DNA of 47,962 nucleotides from Planctomycetota bacterium (GCA_016872755.1 VGZE01000008.1:1-47962), one strand, 5' to 3'. Shown: positions 11,352-20,006, numbered from the stretch's first letter. Notes: a model not told the origin generated them from the letters alone. Numbers and translations: made by a program.

Positions 11352-13993
11352 GGCAGCTCGCGGATCTCGAGCTTCGCGCACTGCACGACCGAGCCCTCGT
11401 GGTGCTGTTGCAACGCGATGTGGCCGCGCGCGTGCTTGCGCTGCTTGTCCAGGTAATCGGTAATCAGCACGCCTTCGACCCAGATCCGGATGCGCGTGCC
11501 CTCGGCCTCTTCCTCGCAGCGCACGCGGTATTCGAACCACGCGTTCGCGGCCATCAGCGCGGTCCGGAGCGGCGCGAGCCCGTACAGGCTGCCGGTCTTC
11601 TGCGGATCGGGGTACGACGCATTGATCTGCGCCTCGTAGCCCTCGGGCCAGCCCTCGCCCCTGGCGGCGCGGAAGTACAAGCCCGAGTTGCTCCCCTCCT
11701 CGATCTTGATCTGCGCGCGCACCTCGAAGTTCTTGTAATCGCCGCGCGGACTGAACAAGTGACTGCGCTTGCCGCCGCTCGTGATGACACCGTCCTCGAT
11801 CGTCCACGTGCCATTCTCGGACGCGTACCAGCCGTCGAGGCTCTCGCCGTCGAAGATCGGCGTCCAACCCGCCTCGTCCCTCGGCGGGTTCATCTGCGAA
11901 TTCATCGGGAGGGCGCGGATGCCGCCGAGAGCGACCTGCCCCTGCGCCATGCGAAAGGCGACCGGCGCGAGCGCGCGCTCGTCGGCCGCGACGCCTCGAC
12001 TCGGACCCGCGAGCTCGACGTTCTCGAGCAGCGGCGTCTCGTCGACGGCGAGCTTGACGATGCGCGCGTTCTTCACCTTGCGGCCACCCTCGAAGCGCGG
12101 CGCCTCGTACACGACGTCGATCGCGTGCTCCTGCCCGGCACCCTTGTACACGCGCAGTTCCGGCAACCGATCCTCCCCCTCGCTCGCGCCGAGCACCGCT
12201 CCGCAGCGCTTGCCGTCGCCCGTGTCGAGGAATTGCACCTCGTACGCGCCGCCGAGCACCAGCCGCAGATCGGCGCCCTCGGTCAGCGTGAACTCGGCGT
12301 GGAACGCGTGATCACCGAAGTCCATCTTCGTCGCGAACGGGCCCGCGCCGGGCTCCGTGTTGACCAGCGCGCCGACGCCGTCGCTGATCCGGAAGGCGCT
12401 CGGATTCGCCATGTCGTAGTCGGCGTTGCAGAGCTTCCAGCCCGCGTGCTTCCACAGTGCGGTCGCATCGTCCCAGCACAGCCGCAACCAGCCGAGCTGC
12501 TCGGGATTGCGCCCGATCGGCGGCGGGACGATGCGCGCGATCGGCGTCGTGCACGGTTCGACCGTGTCCGGGAGCTGATTGATCGTCGTGTTGAACTCCT
12601 CGTGCAGCAGCGGCTCGCCATCCACGGACCTGACGCCGCTGAGAATCACGCGCGCGCAACGGCCGGCCTGCAGGCCAGGAACGACGATGCGCAGTCCGCC
12701 CTCGCCGGGACGCGCATCGACGGCGGTGACCTCGAGCCGTGTGTGATCGCGTTCCGGCGATCCGTATTGCCACCAATAGTCGTAGTGGTATTGCATCACG
12801 ACGACGTTCTCGGGGCCGAGCATGCAGTCCTTCGCGATCGGCTTCGTCAGCATCAGGTGAAACGAGTCGTCGTGCTGGTGCACGGTCTGCACGTCGAACG
12901 GCAGCTTGCCCGTGTAGCGCACGCGCCCGACACCGTGGCTCGGCGGGAAGCCGCCCCAGCCGCGGTTCGTGAACCCGCACATCAGCGTGCCGTCGCCCGC
13001 CTGCAGCACGCGATTGACCGAGCCGATGCGCTGGCGATGCAGGAACACCGTGCCCTGGTACGCGCCCTTCACCTTCTCGGTCTGCACGCGCAGCACCATG
13101 CCGTTCGTCAGCTCGGCGACGAACATCTGGTCCCAGTACGGGCCGAACTTGCCTTCGCTCGTGTCCCACACCATGTTGCCCGCCGAGCGCGACCACTTGT
13201 ACGGGAACCACACGACGGGAGCCTCGCGCGGCACGGCCGTAGGCTCGTGCTGACTCGGGGTGACCTTTGAGTCTTGGTAGTCCTTCGTCCACGCAAGCCC
13301 GGCCGGGTGTCCGTAGAACTTGCCCTTCTCCACGTGGTAGAGCGGACCTGCGGGCTCCCAATCACCTTGGTTGTCCGTGACGAAGAGCTCGCCTTCCGGA
13401 CTGAGGTTGATCCCGTTCGGCGAGCGAAAGCCAGTCGCGAACGGCGTCACCGCGCCATTCGGAGCGATCTGCAGCACCCAACCGCGGTACGGAACGGTCG
13501 ACGAGCCGAGCCACCACGTCTTGTCGAAGAAGCTGACGTTCAGCGACACGTACCAGTTGCCCGCCGCGTCGCGCGGCAGGCCGTACGCGAACTCGTGGTA
13601 GTTGCCGGACAGGCCCCAGTCATCGCTGAGCGTGTCGATGCGGTCGCAGCGGCCGTCGTTGTCGACGTCGACGAGACGCGAGAGCTCGCTGCGCTGGATC
13701 ACGTGGATCTGTCCGTCGACGACTTTGAGCCCGAGCCCTTCGTTCAGGCCTTCGGCGAACAGCGAGAACTTCGCGTCCTTCGGATCCTTCGCGAGCGGGT
13801 TCTCGACGAGCCACACCTGGCCGCGCCGCGTCGACAACGCGAGGCGACCATCGGGCAGGAAGTCCATCCCACCGACTTCGAGGATCGCACCTTCGGGCGG
13901 CGTCAGATAGTCGACCGCATACGAATCCGCTTCGGTCGGAGCCTGCGCGAGCGAGATGCCGCCGACGAGCGCAGCGATGCAAAGCAACTTCAA
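11348..13993 (-). CDS. Secreted quinoprotein-like beta-propeller fused to a DUF1080 (3-keto-disaccharide hydrolase) domain
   Basis: The start is TTG 13993, which overlaps the upstream stop (TTGA) and follows AAGGAGG by 7 nt, giving 881 residues. A signal peptide (LLCIAALVGGISLAQA) precedes a beta-propeller like the soluble sugar-dehydrogenase/membrane-bound-dehydrogenase group (residues about 25-470, with blades such as FRSPNGINLSPEGELFVTDN and GNMVWDTSEGKFGPYWDQMF). A middle beta-rich region follows. The C-terminal DUF1080 domain (about 706-880) has IFDGESLDGWY, SNSGLYFRAARGEG and GHIALQQHHEG. DUF1080 enzymes cleave 3-keto-glycosides, so propeller-type oxidation and keto-sugar cleavage may be joined in one polypeptide. 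No heme-binding CxxCH is present; the cytochrome is encoded by the neighbouring gene. PQQ binding is not demonstrated. Confidence 0.85.
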   Translation of the reverse strand: MKLLCIAALVGGISLAQAPTEADSYAVDYLTPPEGAILEVGGMDFLPDGRLALSTRRGQVWLVENPLAKDPKDAKFSLFAEGLNEGLGLKVVDGQIHVIQRSELSRLVDVDNDGRCDRIDTLSDDWGLSGNYHEFAYGLPRDAAGNWYVSLNVSFFDKTWWLGSSTVPYRGWVLQIAPNGAVTPFATGFRSPNGINLSPEGELFVTDNQGDWEPAGPLYHVEKGKFYGHPAGLAWTKDYQDSKVTPSQHEPTAVPREAPVVWFPYKWSRSAGNMVWDTSEGKFGPYWDQMFVAELTNGMVLRVQTEKVKGAYQGTVFLHRQRIGSVNRVLQAGDGTLMCGFTNRGWGGFPPSHGVGRVRYTGKLPFDVQTVHQHDDSFHLMLTKPIAKDCMLGPENVVVMQYHYDYWWQYGSPERDHTRLEVTAVDARPGEGGLRIVVPGLQAGRCARVILSGVRSVDGEPLLHEEFNTTINQLPDTVEPCTTPIARIVPPPIGRNPEQLGWLRLCWDDATALWKHAGWKLCNADYDMANPSAFRISDGVGALVNTEPGAGPFATKMDFGDHAFHAEFTLTEGADLRLVLGGAYEVQFLDTGDGKRCGAVLGASEGEDRLPELRVYKGAGQEHAIDVVYEAPRFEGGRKVKNARIVKLAVDETPLLENVELAGPSRGVAADERALAPVAFRMAQGQVALGGIRALPMNSQMNPPRDEAGWTPIFDGESLDGWYASENGTWTIEDGVITSGGKRSHLFSPRGDYKNFEVRAQIKIEEGSNSGLYFRAARGEGWPEGYEAQINASYPDPQKTGSLYGLAPLRTALMAANAWFEYRVRCEEEAEGTRIRIWVEGVLITDYLDKQRKHARGHIALQQHHEGSVVQCAKLEIRELP

Positions 13994-15183
13994 CGCAGCA
14001 CCTCCTTCTGCCAAGCCGCCGAGACTTTGTCGTTCCAGATCGGCGCGATCACCGTGAGCAACTCGAACTCGCGCGTCGACTTCGGTTCTACGTTCGCGAC
14101 GCACTCAGCGACGCTCGTGCCTTGCGTGAGACAGCGCCAGTGCCGCAGGAGCGCGGGACCGTTGGTCGTGGAGGTGCTCGAGGCGACCTGTCCGCCGGTA
14201 ATGACGATCGACTGCGTTCGCGTCGTACCGAGCTCGGTTACGCCCAGCTTGGCGAGATCGACTGGTTGCAGCAGCTCCACGTTCACCGCGGAATCCCAGG
14301 CGTTGGCAATGCGAAAGTTGCGTCGCCAACCGCTGCCGACCGACGTCGTCGCACTGCGGATGGACTCCTCGACGGAGAGCAGTGCGGGTCCGCGATCGTT
14401 CTTCTCCTTCACGAGGTCGTATGCAACGAAGATCCGATCGCCCTCGGCTCGCGAGCTTCGCATGCGGGCGAACAACGGGATCGAACGCCCCGCGGGCTCC
14501 GTTGGTTGGGCTCCGAATGCGCGCGGGATCTGGAACATCGCCGTGGGCGCCGTGCCGAGTTCAGCGACGAGCTTGCCGAGCGGTTTGAGTTGCGTACCAC
14601 CGCGACCCATCCAGTCGGTGCGTTCGGCGAACTCGCCTTGGTAGACGGCGATCAGGCGCACATCGTCGGTGCGATACGCGAACGTGAAGCCGTCGGGCGT
14701 ACCGACGAGCAGCCCACGCGGGATCTCTTCGCCGCTCTCGACGATCGGCGGCAGCTTGCCCCGCGCGACGACCGCGCGGTCCTTGACGACCAGCACGCGA
14801 TCGGGACTCTCCGTCGGCAGGTCCTGCGGCCCGAGCGAGATCACGTGCTTGGCGAGCAGCAGGCGCTGCTCGTCCGTCAGCGCTTTGCCGAAACTCGGCA
14901 TCACCGAGCCCGGGATCCCGTACTGCAGCGTCTTGGCGATCACCTCCGGCGTGTTCCCGTACGAAAAGCCGCCGTCCTTGAAGCTGCGCGCCGGCCGGTC
15001 GAGCTTCGTCGTCCCGTTGCCATCGCCGGTCTCCCCGTGACACGCCGCGCAGTAGGTCATGAACAGCGAGCGCGCGTCGAGATTCGACACCGGCGCCTGT
15101 GCCGGCTCCTGAGCGGAGCGGGTCGCTGACGGAAAGCTCGTCGCGAGCAGCGCGACGAGCAACAGGAGGCGCGGCGGATTCAT
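13990..15183 (-). CDS. Secreted mono-heme cytochrome c protein
   Basis: A 397-residue protein with a signal peptide (RLLLLVALLATSF). It has one cytochrome c domain with heme motif CAACH at 45-49 and a likely axial Met95 in PGSVMPSFGKAL. The remaining 270 residues form a beta-rich region with no motif I recognise (DRVLVVKDRAVVARGKLPPI, YRTDDVRLIAVYQGEF). Similar domains follow the heme in periplasmic electron carriers of Planctomycetes-type operons. As first gene of the operon, coupled to the propeller-DUF1080 gene, it is the likely electron acceptor for a periplasmic sugar oxidation. It is divergent from the MFS gene with only 27 nt between the start codons, so at least one promoter must lie inside coding sequence. 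Confidence 0.85.
   Translation of the reverse strand: MNPPRLLLLVALLATSFPSATRSAQEPAQAPVSNLDARSLFMTYCAACHGETGDGNGTTKLDRPARSFKDGGFSYGNTPEVIAKTLQYGIPGSVMPSFGKALTDEQRLLLAKHVISLGPQDLPTESPDRVLVVKDRAVVARGKLPPIVESGEEIPRGLLVGTPDGFTFAYRTDDVRLIAVYQGEFAERTDWMGRGGTQLKPLGKLVAELGTAPTAMFQIPRAFGAQPTEPAGRSIPLFARMRSSRAEGDRIFVAYDLVKEKNDRGPALLSVEESIRSATTSVGSGWRRNFRIANAWDSAVNVELLQPVDLAKLGVTELGTTRTQSIVITGGQVASSTSTTNGPALLRHWRCLTQGTSVAECVANVEPKSTREFELLTVIAPIWNDKVSAAWQKEVLR
14001..14007 (-). promoter_or_regulatory. Strong ribosome binding site deciding a TTG start
   Basis: AAGGAGG on the minus strand lies 7 nt before TTG 13993. It overlaps the end of the cytochrome gene, showing translational coupling and fixing the start of the propeller-DUF1080 gene. 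Confidence 0.7.
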
Positions 15184-15210
15184 GGGTCGCGTACGTTACC
15201 GTACGGCTCG

Positions 15211-16479
15211 ATGAGTCGGCGCTTCGAAGCCCTGGACGCGCTCCGCCACCGCGATTTCAAGCTCTTCTGGCTCGGCCAGCTCGTGTCGCTGTGCGGCTCG
15301 ATGATGCAGAGCGCGACGATCCTGTGGCACGTGACGCTTCTGTGCGATCCCGAGCACAAGGGCGCCGCGCTCGCGCTGGTCGGCGCAGTCAAGTTCGTGC
15401 CGATCGTGGTCTGCTCGCTGCTCGGCGGCGCGGTCGCCGATGTTTTCGACCGGCGCAAGCTGCTGCTCGGCCTGAACGTGCTGCTGGCCGTCGTCGCGGC
15501 GGGGATCTGGTGGGCCACCCGCCAGGGCTCGATCACGCTGCCGCTCTTGTACGCGCTGGCCGGGGTCTCGTCGGTCCTCAACGCGTTCGAGGCGCCGGCG
15601 CGCATGAGCCTCGTGCCGTCGCTGGTCCCCGAGAAGCACCTGCCGCACGCGATCAACCTGAACATGATCCTGTTCCAGGGCGCGGCGGTCGCGGGACCGG
15701 CGCTGTCGGGACTCGTGATGGCGCTGCTCGGTGTCGAGTGGTGCTACCTGATGAACGCGCTGTCGTTCCTCGGCGTGGTCTTGGCGCTCACCCGGATGAG
15801 CGACCGCGGCCCGCTGCGCGGCGTGACCGCGCGCGTGAACCTGACCTCGATCGCGGAAGGACTGCGCTTCGTCTGGCGGCACGACCTGATTCGCTCGAGC
15901 ATGCTGCTCGACTTCCTCGCGACCTTCTTCGCGTCGGCGGTCGGCCTGTTGCCGATGGTCACACAGGACGTGCTCGGCCTGGGCGACAACGAGGCGGCCT
16001 ACGGTTGGCTGGTGTCCGCGCAGGCGATCGGCGCATTCGCCGCCAGCCTCGTGCTGGCCGAGGTCACGCCGCGCATCGTGCCGCGCGGCCGCGTGCTGAT
16101 CGCAAGCGTGGTCGTGTACGGTCTTGCGACGATCGCGTTCGGGCTGACGAAGAGCTACGCGCTGATGTTCGCGTGCCTCGCGCTGTCCGGGGCGGCCGAC
16201 ACGGTCAGCGCGGTGCTGCGCAACCTGATCCGGCAACTGGGCACGCCCGATCACCTGCGCGGCCGGATGAGCAGCGTCAACATGATCTTCTTCATGGGCG
16301 GCCCGCAGCTCGGCGAGCTCGAGGCCGGCCTGGTCGCGCAGCGCTTCGGCGCGCCCTTCTCGATCGCCAGCGGCGGCATTGCGTGCGTGCTCGCGACGCT
16401 GTGGATCGCCGCCAAGACGCCGCGACTGCGGCGCTACCAGCGCGATGATCCGGTGCTCGAGGAGGCGCGCGCGTCGTGA
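15211..16479 (+). CDS. MFS transporter (EntS-like MFS_3 type)
   Basis: A 422-residue inner-membrane protein with about 11-12 predicted helices. Motif A between helices 2 and 3 reads GGAVADVFDRRKLL. The EntS-like start FEALRHRDF-type reads ALDALRHRDFKLFWLGQLVS, as in the MFS_3 exporter group, which includes enterobactin and macrolide exporters. The second half repeats the pattern (TPRIVPRGRVLIAS, HLRGRMSSVNMIFFMG). The substrate cannot be inferred. The methyltransferase gene that follows overlaps its stop (GTGA), so the two are co-translated; the methyltransferase could modify the exported compound, but this is only a context guess. Confidence 0.88.
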   Translation: MSRRFEALDALRHRDFKLFWLGQLVSLCGSMMQSATILWHVTLLCDPEHKGAALALVGAVKFVPIVVCSLLGGAVADVFDRRKLLLGLNVLLAVVAAGIWWATRQGSITLPLLYALAGVSSVLNAFEAPARMSLVPSLVPEKHLPHAINLNMILFQGAAVAGPALSGLVMALLGVEWCYLMNALSFLGVVLALTRMSDRGPLRGVTARVNLTSIAEGLRFVWRHDLIRSSMLLDFLATFFASAVGLLPMVTQDVLGLGDNEAAYGWLVSAQAIGAFAASLVLAEVTPRIVPRGRVLIASVVVYGLATIAFGLTKSYALMFACLALSGAADTVSAVLRNLIRQLGTPDHLRGRMSSVNMIFFMGGPQLGELEAGLVAQRFGAPFSIASGGIACVLATLWIAAKTPRLRRYQRDDPVLEEARAS

Positions 16480-17197
16480 GCGGACGGCAGCTCGCGGGGC
16501 GTACCTTCGCGGCTCCGGAACTCGTGTCCGGCTACGAGGACTGGTACGCCACGCCCTACGGCCGCATCGCGGATGCACTGGAAACGGAGGTCCTGCTCGA
16601 GCTGCTGAAGCCGCTCGGGCCGGGCGCGCGCGTGCTCGAGCTCGGCTGCGGCACCGCGCACTTCGGAGCCGCGCTCGCCGCGCGCGGATTTCGCGTCAGC
16701 GGAGTCGATCCGGAGCCCGCGATGCTTGCGGTCGCGCGCTCGCGGAGCCCGCGATGCTTGCGGTCGCGCGCTCGCGCGTGCCGAGCGTGTGTGGGGACGG
16801 ACTGCGATTGCCGTTTCGCGATCGCGCCTTCGACGGCGTCGTGATCGTGTCGGTGCTCGACTACGTCGATGATCCGCGCGCGCTGCTGCTCGAGGCGCGC
16901 CGCGTCGCGCGCACGCGCGTCGCACTGCTCGCGCTGGTCGCCGGCTCCTACCTCGGGCTGCGACGCCGGTTGGCCGGTCGGCTCGGCCATCCGATCTTCC
17001 GCGCTGCGAGATTCCGCACGCGCGCGGCGATCCTGGCGGCCGCGCGCGAAGCCTGCGGCGAGCCGGAGCGCGTGCGCGGCCTGCTGTGGCTGCCGCCTCT
17101 GCTGGCCGGTCGATTGCCCGGCCTCGAACGACGCCTATCGGCCGCGGCGCGGCCGTTCAGCGGCGTGCTCGGGCTCGCGCTGCACGGCTCCGACTAG
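16476..17197 (+). pseudogene. Class I SAM-dependent methyltransferase, frameshifted by a 32-bp duplication
   Basis: The start GTG overlaps the MFS stop (GTGA). The first frame contains SAM motif I (VLELGCGTAHFG) and the acidic strand-2 end (GVDPEPAML), then leaves frame. The other frame carries the rest: GDGLRLPFRDRAFDGVVIVS (motifs II/III), EARRVARTRVALL and a C-terminal helical part. A perfect 32-bp tandem duplication lies at the junction; removing one copy gives GVDPEPAMLAVARSRVPSVC and a 229-residue enzyme, a normal size for a ubiquinone/menaquinone-like or small-molecule methyltransferase. The substrate is unknown. As written, translation would end at 16844 after about 120 residues, with no functional SAM fold. 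Confidence 0.85.
16711..16774. repeat. 32-bp perfect tandem duplication causing a frameshift
   Basis: Positions 16711-16742 and 16743-16774 are identical and adjacent; the unit begins CGGAGCCCGC and ends CGCGCGCTCG. The period continues for two more bases. The 32-bp unit shifts the frame inside the methyltransferase just after SAM motif I. Confidence 0.97.
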
Positions 17198-17237
17198 TGC
17201 TGGTGTCTTCTGAGGCGAGCCGTGACCGCTCCTGGTC

Positions 17238-17816
17238 TCAACCCCGCCGGGGCAACACGAGCCCGATCACGGCGCCGGTGCACGTGAACCCGATCACGTT
17301 CTCGAGCAGCTTGCCGAACGTGTGCACGGACGAGTAGCCGTACCAGATCCAGTTGGGCGCATCGCTCGCGAGGAACGCGGTGAGCCCGAGGATCGTGCAG
17401 AAGTACACGCGCGGCAGGTAGCCGTTCAATCCGCCGGCCGACGCGAGCAGGAATGCGGCGAGCAGGCCGCAGCCGAGGCAAGTGACGAACTGCTGCACGA
17501 GTTGGCGCGGCATCAGCGCCTGCGTATCCGCGCCGTCGCGCTGGTACACGAGCAGGCCGCGCGGGCCGACCAGGGCCTTGGCATGGTACGCCGCCTCCTG
17601 CTCGGCGGACGGCTTGGGAAAGCCCTCCATGCCCGGCAGGAAATACACACCGCTCTCGGGCAAGGCCTCTCGCAGCGAGTTCAACAGCGCGGGTTCCTTC
17701 TCCACGGGCGGGCTCTGCAGTCCCATCGACCCGATCGGGAGCACCATGTGAGAGAGTGCGCCCCAGACGAACATCGCGACTCCGCCCAACAGACCGGCCA
17801 ACCAAATCCGCATCAT
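17238..17816 (-). CDS. Conserved four-helix membrane protein of unknown function
   Basis: The start is the first ATG of an ATG-ATG pair, preceded by AGGAG, giving 192 residues. It has an N-terminal membrane helix (IWLAGLLGGVAMFVWGALSH), a periplasmic-type loop with SGVYFLPGMEGFPKPSAEQE (about 55-95), and three further helices (FVTCLGCGLLAAFLLASAGG, TILGLTAFLASDA, FTCTGAVIGLVLP). I know similar uncharacterised membrane proteins in other bacteria but no function. It is monocistronic, convergent with the methyltransferase and divergent from dprA. Confidence 0.75.
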   Translation of the reverse strand: MMRIWLAGLLGGVAMFVWGALSHMVLPIGSMGLQSPPVEKEPALLNSLREALPESGVYFLPGMEGFPKPSAEQEAAYHAKALVGPRGLLVYQRDGADTQALMPRQLVQQFVTCLGCGLLAAFLLASAGGLNGYLPRVYFCTILGLTAFLASDAPNWIWYGYSSVHTFGKLLENVIGFTCTGAVIGLVLPRRG

Positions 17817-17950
17817 GACCGTGTTCTCCTGCGTTTCCGGCGGCCCGGCGCGCCGAAGTGGGGCGCGGGCCGGGTGCGCAGACTGCCAATTCGCGCACGA
17901 GAAACCTAGTTTTCGTGCCACCGCAGCGGCCCGCGTGCATCCACAGGGGC

Positions 17951-18862
17951 GTGGACACGCGACAGTCCCCCGCCGAACCCTCCGGGGGTGCGCCGCTGCG
18001 CCTGGCACGCGGCAGCGCGCTCTGGCCCGCCGAATTCGAGAACATCGAGGGCGTGCCGCAGGCGCTGTGGTGCCTCGGCCGGCGCGAATGGTTGAGCCGT
18101 CGTCCGTGTGTCGCGATCGTCGGCACGCGCGCGCCGACGCCGTATGGGCAGGCGCAGGCGGCCCGCTTCGCGCGCGCGTTCGCGAGCGCGGGAGCCGTCG
18201 TCGTCAGCGGTCTCGCGCGCGGCATCGACCATGCGGCGCACGAGGCTGCGCTCGAAGTCGGGGGCGCGACGATCGCGGTGCTCGGATCGAGCGTCGACCG
18301 GCCCTGGCCCGAGTCGCCGCTGGTCGACCGGATGCTCGAGCATGGGCTGCTGATTTCGGAGTTCGAGCCCGGAACCGCTCCACGCCGACACCATTTTCCG
18401 CTGCGCAATCGGTTGATCGCCGGCCTCTCGCAGTACGTGCTCGTCGTGGAGGCGGCCTACGCGTCGGGCTCGCTGATCACCGCGCGCTGGGCGATCGATC
18501 AGGGAAAGCAGGTCGGGGCACTGCCGGGCCGCATCGATCATCCGATGGCGCGCGGCTGCCATCGGCTGCTGCGCGAAGGCGCGCTGCTCGTCGAGAGTCC
18601 CGAGGAGGTGTTGGGCGAACTGGGGCTGGCTGCGCCGGGAGTTGGCACGGGCTCGGGCGAGGCCCCGGGCACGCCCGCGAGCGAATCCACTGCCGCCCCG
18701 AAGTCGGCGCTGCTCGCACTGCTCGTCGGCGAGACGCTCGGCGCGGAGGAATTGAGCGAACGCAGCGGGCGCGCGCTCCCCGAGGTGTTGGTCGAGTTGG
18801 TCGAACTCGAACTCGCGGGCCGAGTGTGGCGGCTGCCGGGCGGCTTGTACCGGCTGGCCTGA
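17951..18862 (+). CDS. dprA: DNA processing protein DprA
   Basis: DprA loads RecA on incoming single-stranded DNA during natural transformation. This copy has 303 residues from GTG 17951; the frame is open further upstream but homology begins at about residue 15. The Rossmann-like domain is clear: VAIVGTR (54-60), TPYG, VVVSGLARGID (83-93), PLRNRLIAGLS and YASGSLITARWAIDQGKQVG. A C-terminal winged-helix region (about 255-300, LLALLVGETLGAEELSERSG) follows a Pro/Ala/Gly-rich linker. The N-terminal SAM domain of some DprA proteins is absent or very reduced. Transformation genes are not otherwise visible here, apart from pilT. Confidence 0.92.
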   Translation: MDTRQSPAEPSGGAPLRLARGSALWPAEFENIEGVPQALWCLGRREWLSRRPCVAIVGTRAPTPYGQAQAARFARAFASAGAVVVSGLARGIDHAAHEAALEVGGATIAVLGSSVDRPWPESPLVDRMLEHGLLISEFEPGTAPRRHHFPLRNRLIAGLSQYVLVVEAAYASGSLITARWAIDQGKQVGALPGRIDHPMARGCHRLLREGALLVESPEEVLGELGLAAPGVGTGSGEAPGTPASESTAAPKSALLALLVGETLGAEELSERSGRALPEVLVELVELELAGRVWRLPGGLYRLA

Positions 18863-18867
18863 TGTCG

Positions 18868-18900
18868 TGAGCGCCGGCTCTGCTCGAAGCCCGGCGCTCA
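18868..18900. terminator. Bidirectional hairpin between convergent genes
   Basis: TGAGCGCCGG pairs perfectly with CCGGCGCTCA (10 bp) around a 13-nt loop. The right arm overlaps the stop of the small membrane protein. There is no T-tract. The position between dprA and the opposing operon suggests a shared terminator. Confidence 0.45.
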
Positions 18901-19101
18901 GCCGTTCAGGTCCAGGAACAGCTTCTGAACCAGCAGCATCACGCCGACGATGCCGGCGCACCACAGCAGGAACTTCAAGTAGCGCGGGCCGAGCATGCGC
19001 AACGCTCGCGAATCGTCCGGCTCGACGTAGAACGTGCTCAGCGCGACGATCGCCAGCGCGACGACGAGGAACAGCGCGATCGAAGTCGCGAGCTCGCTCA
19101 T
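18898..19101 (-). CDS. Small two-helix membrane protein
   Basis: A 67-residue protein starting at an ATG that overlaps the upstream stop (ATGA). It has two membrane helices (about 5-27, IALFLVVALAIVALSTFYV, and about 42-62, FLLWCAGIVGVMLLVQKLFL) joined by a charged loop EPDDSRALRMLGPRY. No family is recognised with confidence. Coupling to the polytopic protein upstream suggests that the two form a complex. Confidence 0.65.
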   Translation of the reverse strand: MSELATSIALFLVVALAIVALSTFYVEPDDSRALRMLGPRYLKFLLWCAGIVGVMLLVQKLFLDLNG

Positions 19102-20006
19102 GTCCGCGCTCCTCCGCCACCCGACGGTCCCGCCCCGGCAACCCCCGACGGCGCGGTCGAGCGCGCCTTGTCCTTGGCCTTGGCCGACTCACCGCGCGGT
19201 GTGAGCGGATTGTCGCCGAAGGCCGTCGCTTCGGCCCACGCGTAGACATCGAGCATCGCGAGTACGTTGAGCAGGCCCGCGACCGAACCGAACAGCAACC
19301 CGGCATCCTCCCACCGAATCGTGTGCGTGATCCGCATGTCGCGCTGCGCGTACTCCATCGCCGCGGCCGGAAGCCCCACCAAGAACTGGCCGCCCCAGTA
19401 GTAGAAGTGCCGCAGCCGCGAGAGGTTCGAGTATTCGGCCAGCACGCACCCGAGCAGGAACAGCCCGAGCAGCAGGCCCGCCACGAGTACCGCGCGCAAC
19501 TTGCGTCCCTGCAGCCAGTGCCCGAGACCGGGCACGGCCCAAGCCGCGAAGGTCTGCAGCGCCGGCGAGAGCTTCGGCCGCGTCAGCACGAGCGCGCTGC
19601 CCGTGGCGCGAGCAGCGCAAGCCGCATCGGCCGCCAGGCACGCATTGCCGATTCCCGACAACGCGCACAGGTAGCTGCCCACGCGGATGAACTCCGGCCA
19701 CTCGCGCGGACCCGCGCCGAAGCCGTAGTGCTTCATCTGGTAGAAGAGCGCGCTCAGGTTGCCCGCTTCCGGGGTGAGCAGCGTCGCGAACGGGCTGCGC
19801 AGCTCAGGATCCAGGAACTCGAAGGTCATGCCTTCGGAGAGGAAGAGGCCCAGCGCATAGAGCCCGCTCAGCAGGACCAGCGCCGTGAGGCCGAACGCGA
19901 TCCGGCCGAGGTAGATGTGCCCGGCTCCGGGAAGGAACCAGGTCAGCAGGATCGCAACGGTGCCGCTCTTGGCAGGTTGGAGCCCGGTGGGGAGGGTAGC
20001 GACCAT
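19098..20006 (-). CDS. Polytopic membrane protein (DUF6677/TM2-like)
   Basis: A 302-residue protein with several membrane helices. The N-terminal pair has the TM2-like signature ILLTWFLPGAGHIYLGRIAF followed by LTALVLLSGLYALGLFL. A second, similar motif AAWAVPGLGHWLQGRKLRAV starts the C-terminal half, so the protein looks like an internal duplication of a P-GxGHxxxGR module. This layout resembles proteins annotated DUF6677 in planctomycetes; that name is from memory. A Ser/Ala/Gly-rich cytoplasmic tail ends the protein. The function is unknown. It is the first gene of a two-gene unit. Confidence 0.75.
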   Translation of the reverse strand: MVATLPTGLQPAKSGTVAILLTWFLPGAGHIYLGRIAFGLTALVLLSGLYALGLFLSEGMTFEFLDPELRSPFATLLTPEAGNLSALFYQMKHYGFGAGPREWPEFIRVGSYLCALSGIGNACLAADAACAARATGSALVLTRPKLSPALQTFAAWAVPGLGHWLQGRKLRAVLVAGLLLGLFLLGCVLAEYSNLSRLRHFYYWGGQFLVGLPAAAMEYAQRDMRITHTIRWEDAGLLFGSVAGLLNVLAMLDVYAWAEATAFGDNPLTPRGESAKAKDKARSTAPSGVAGAGPSGGGGART

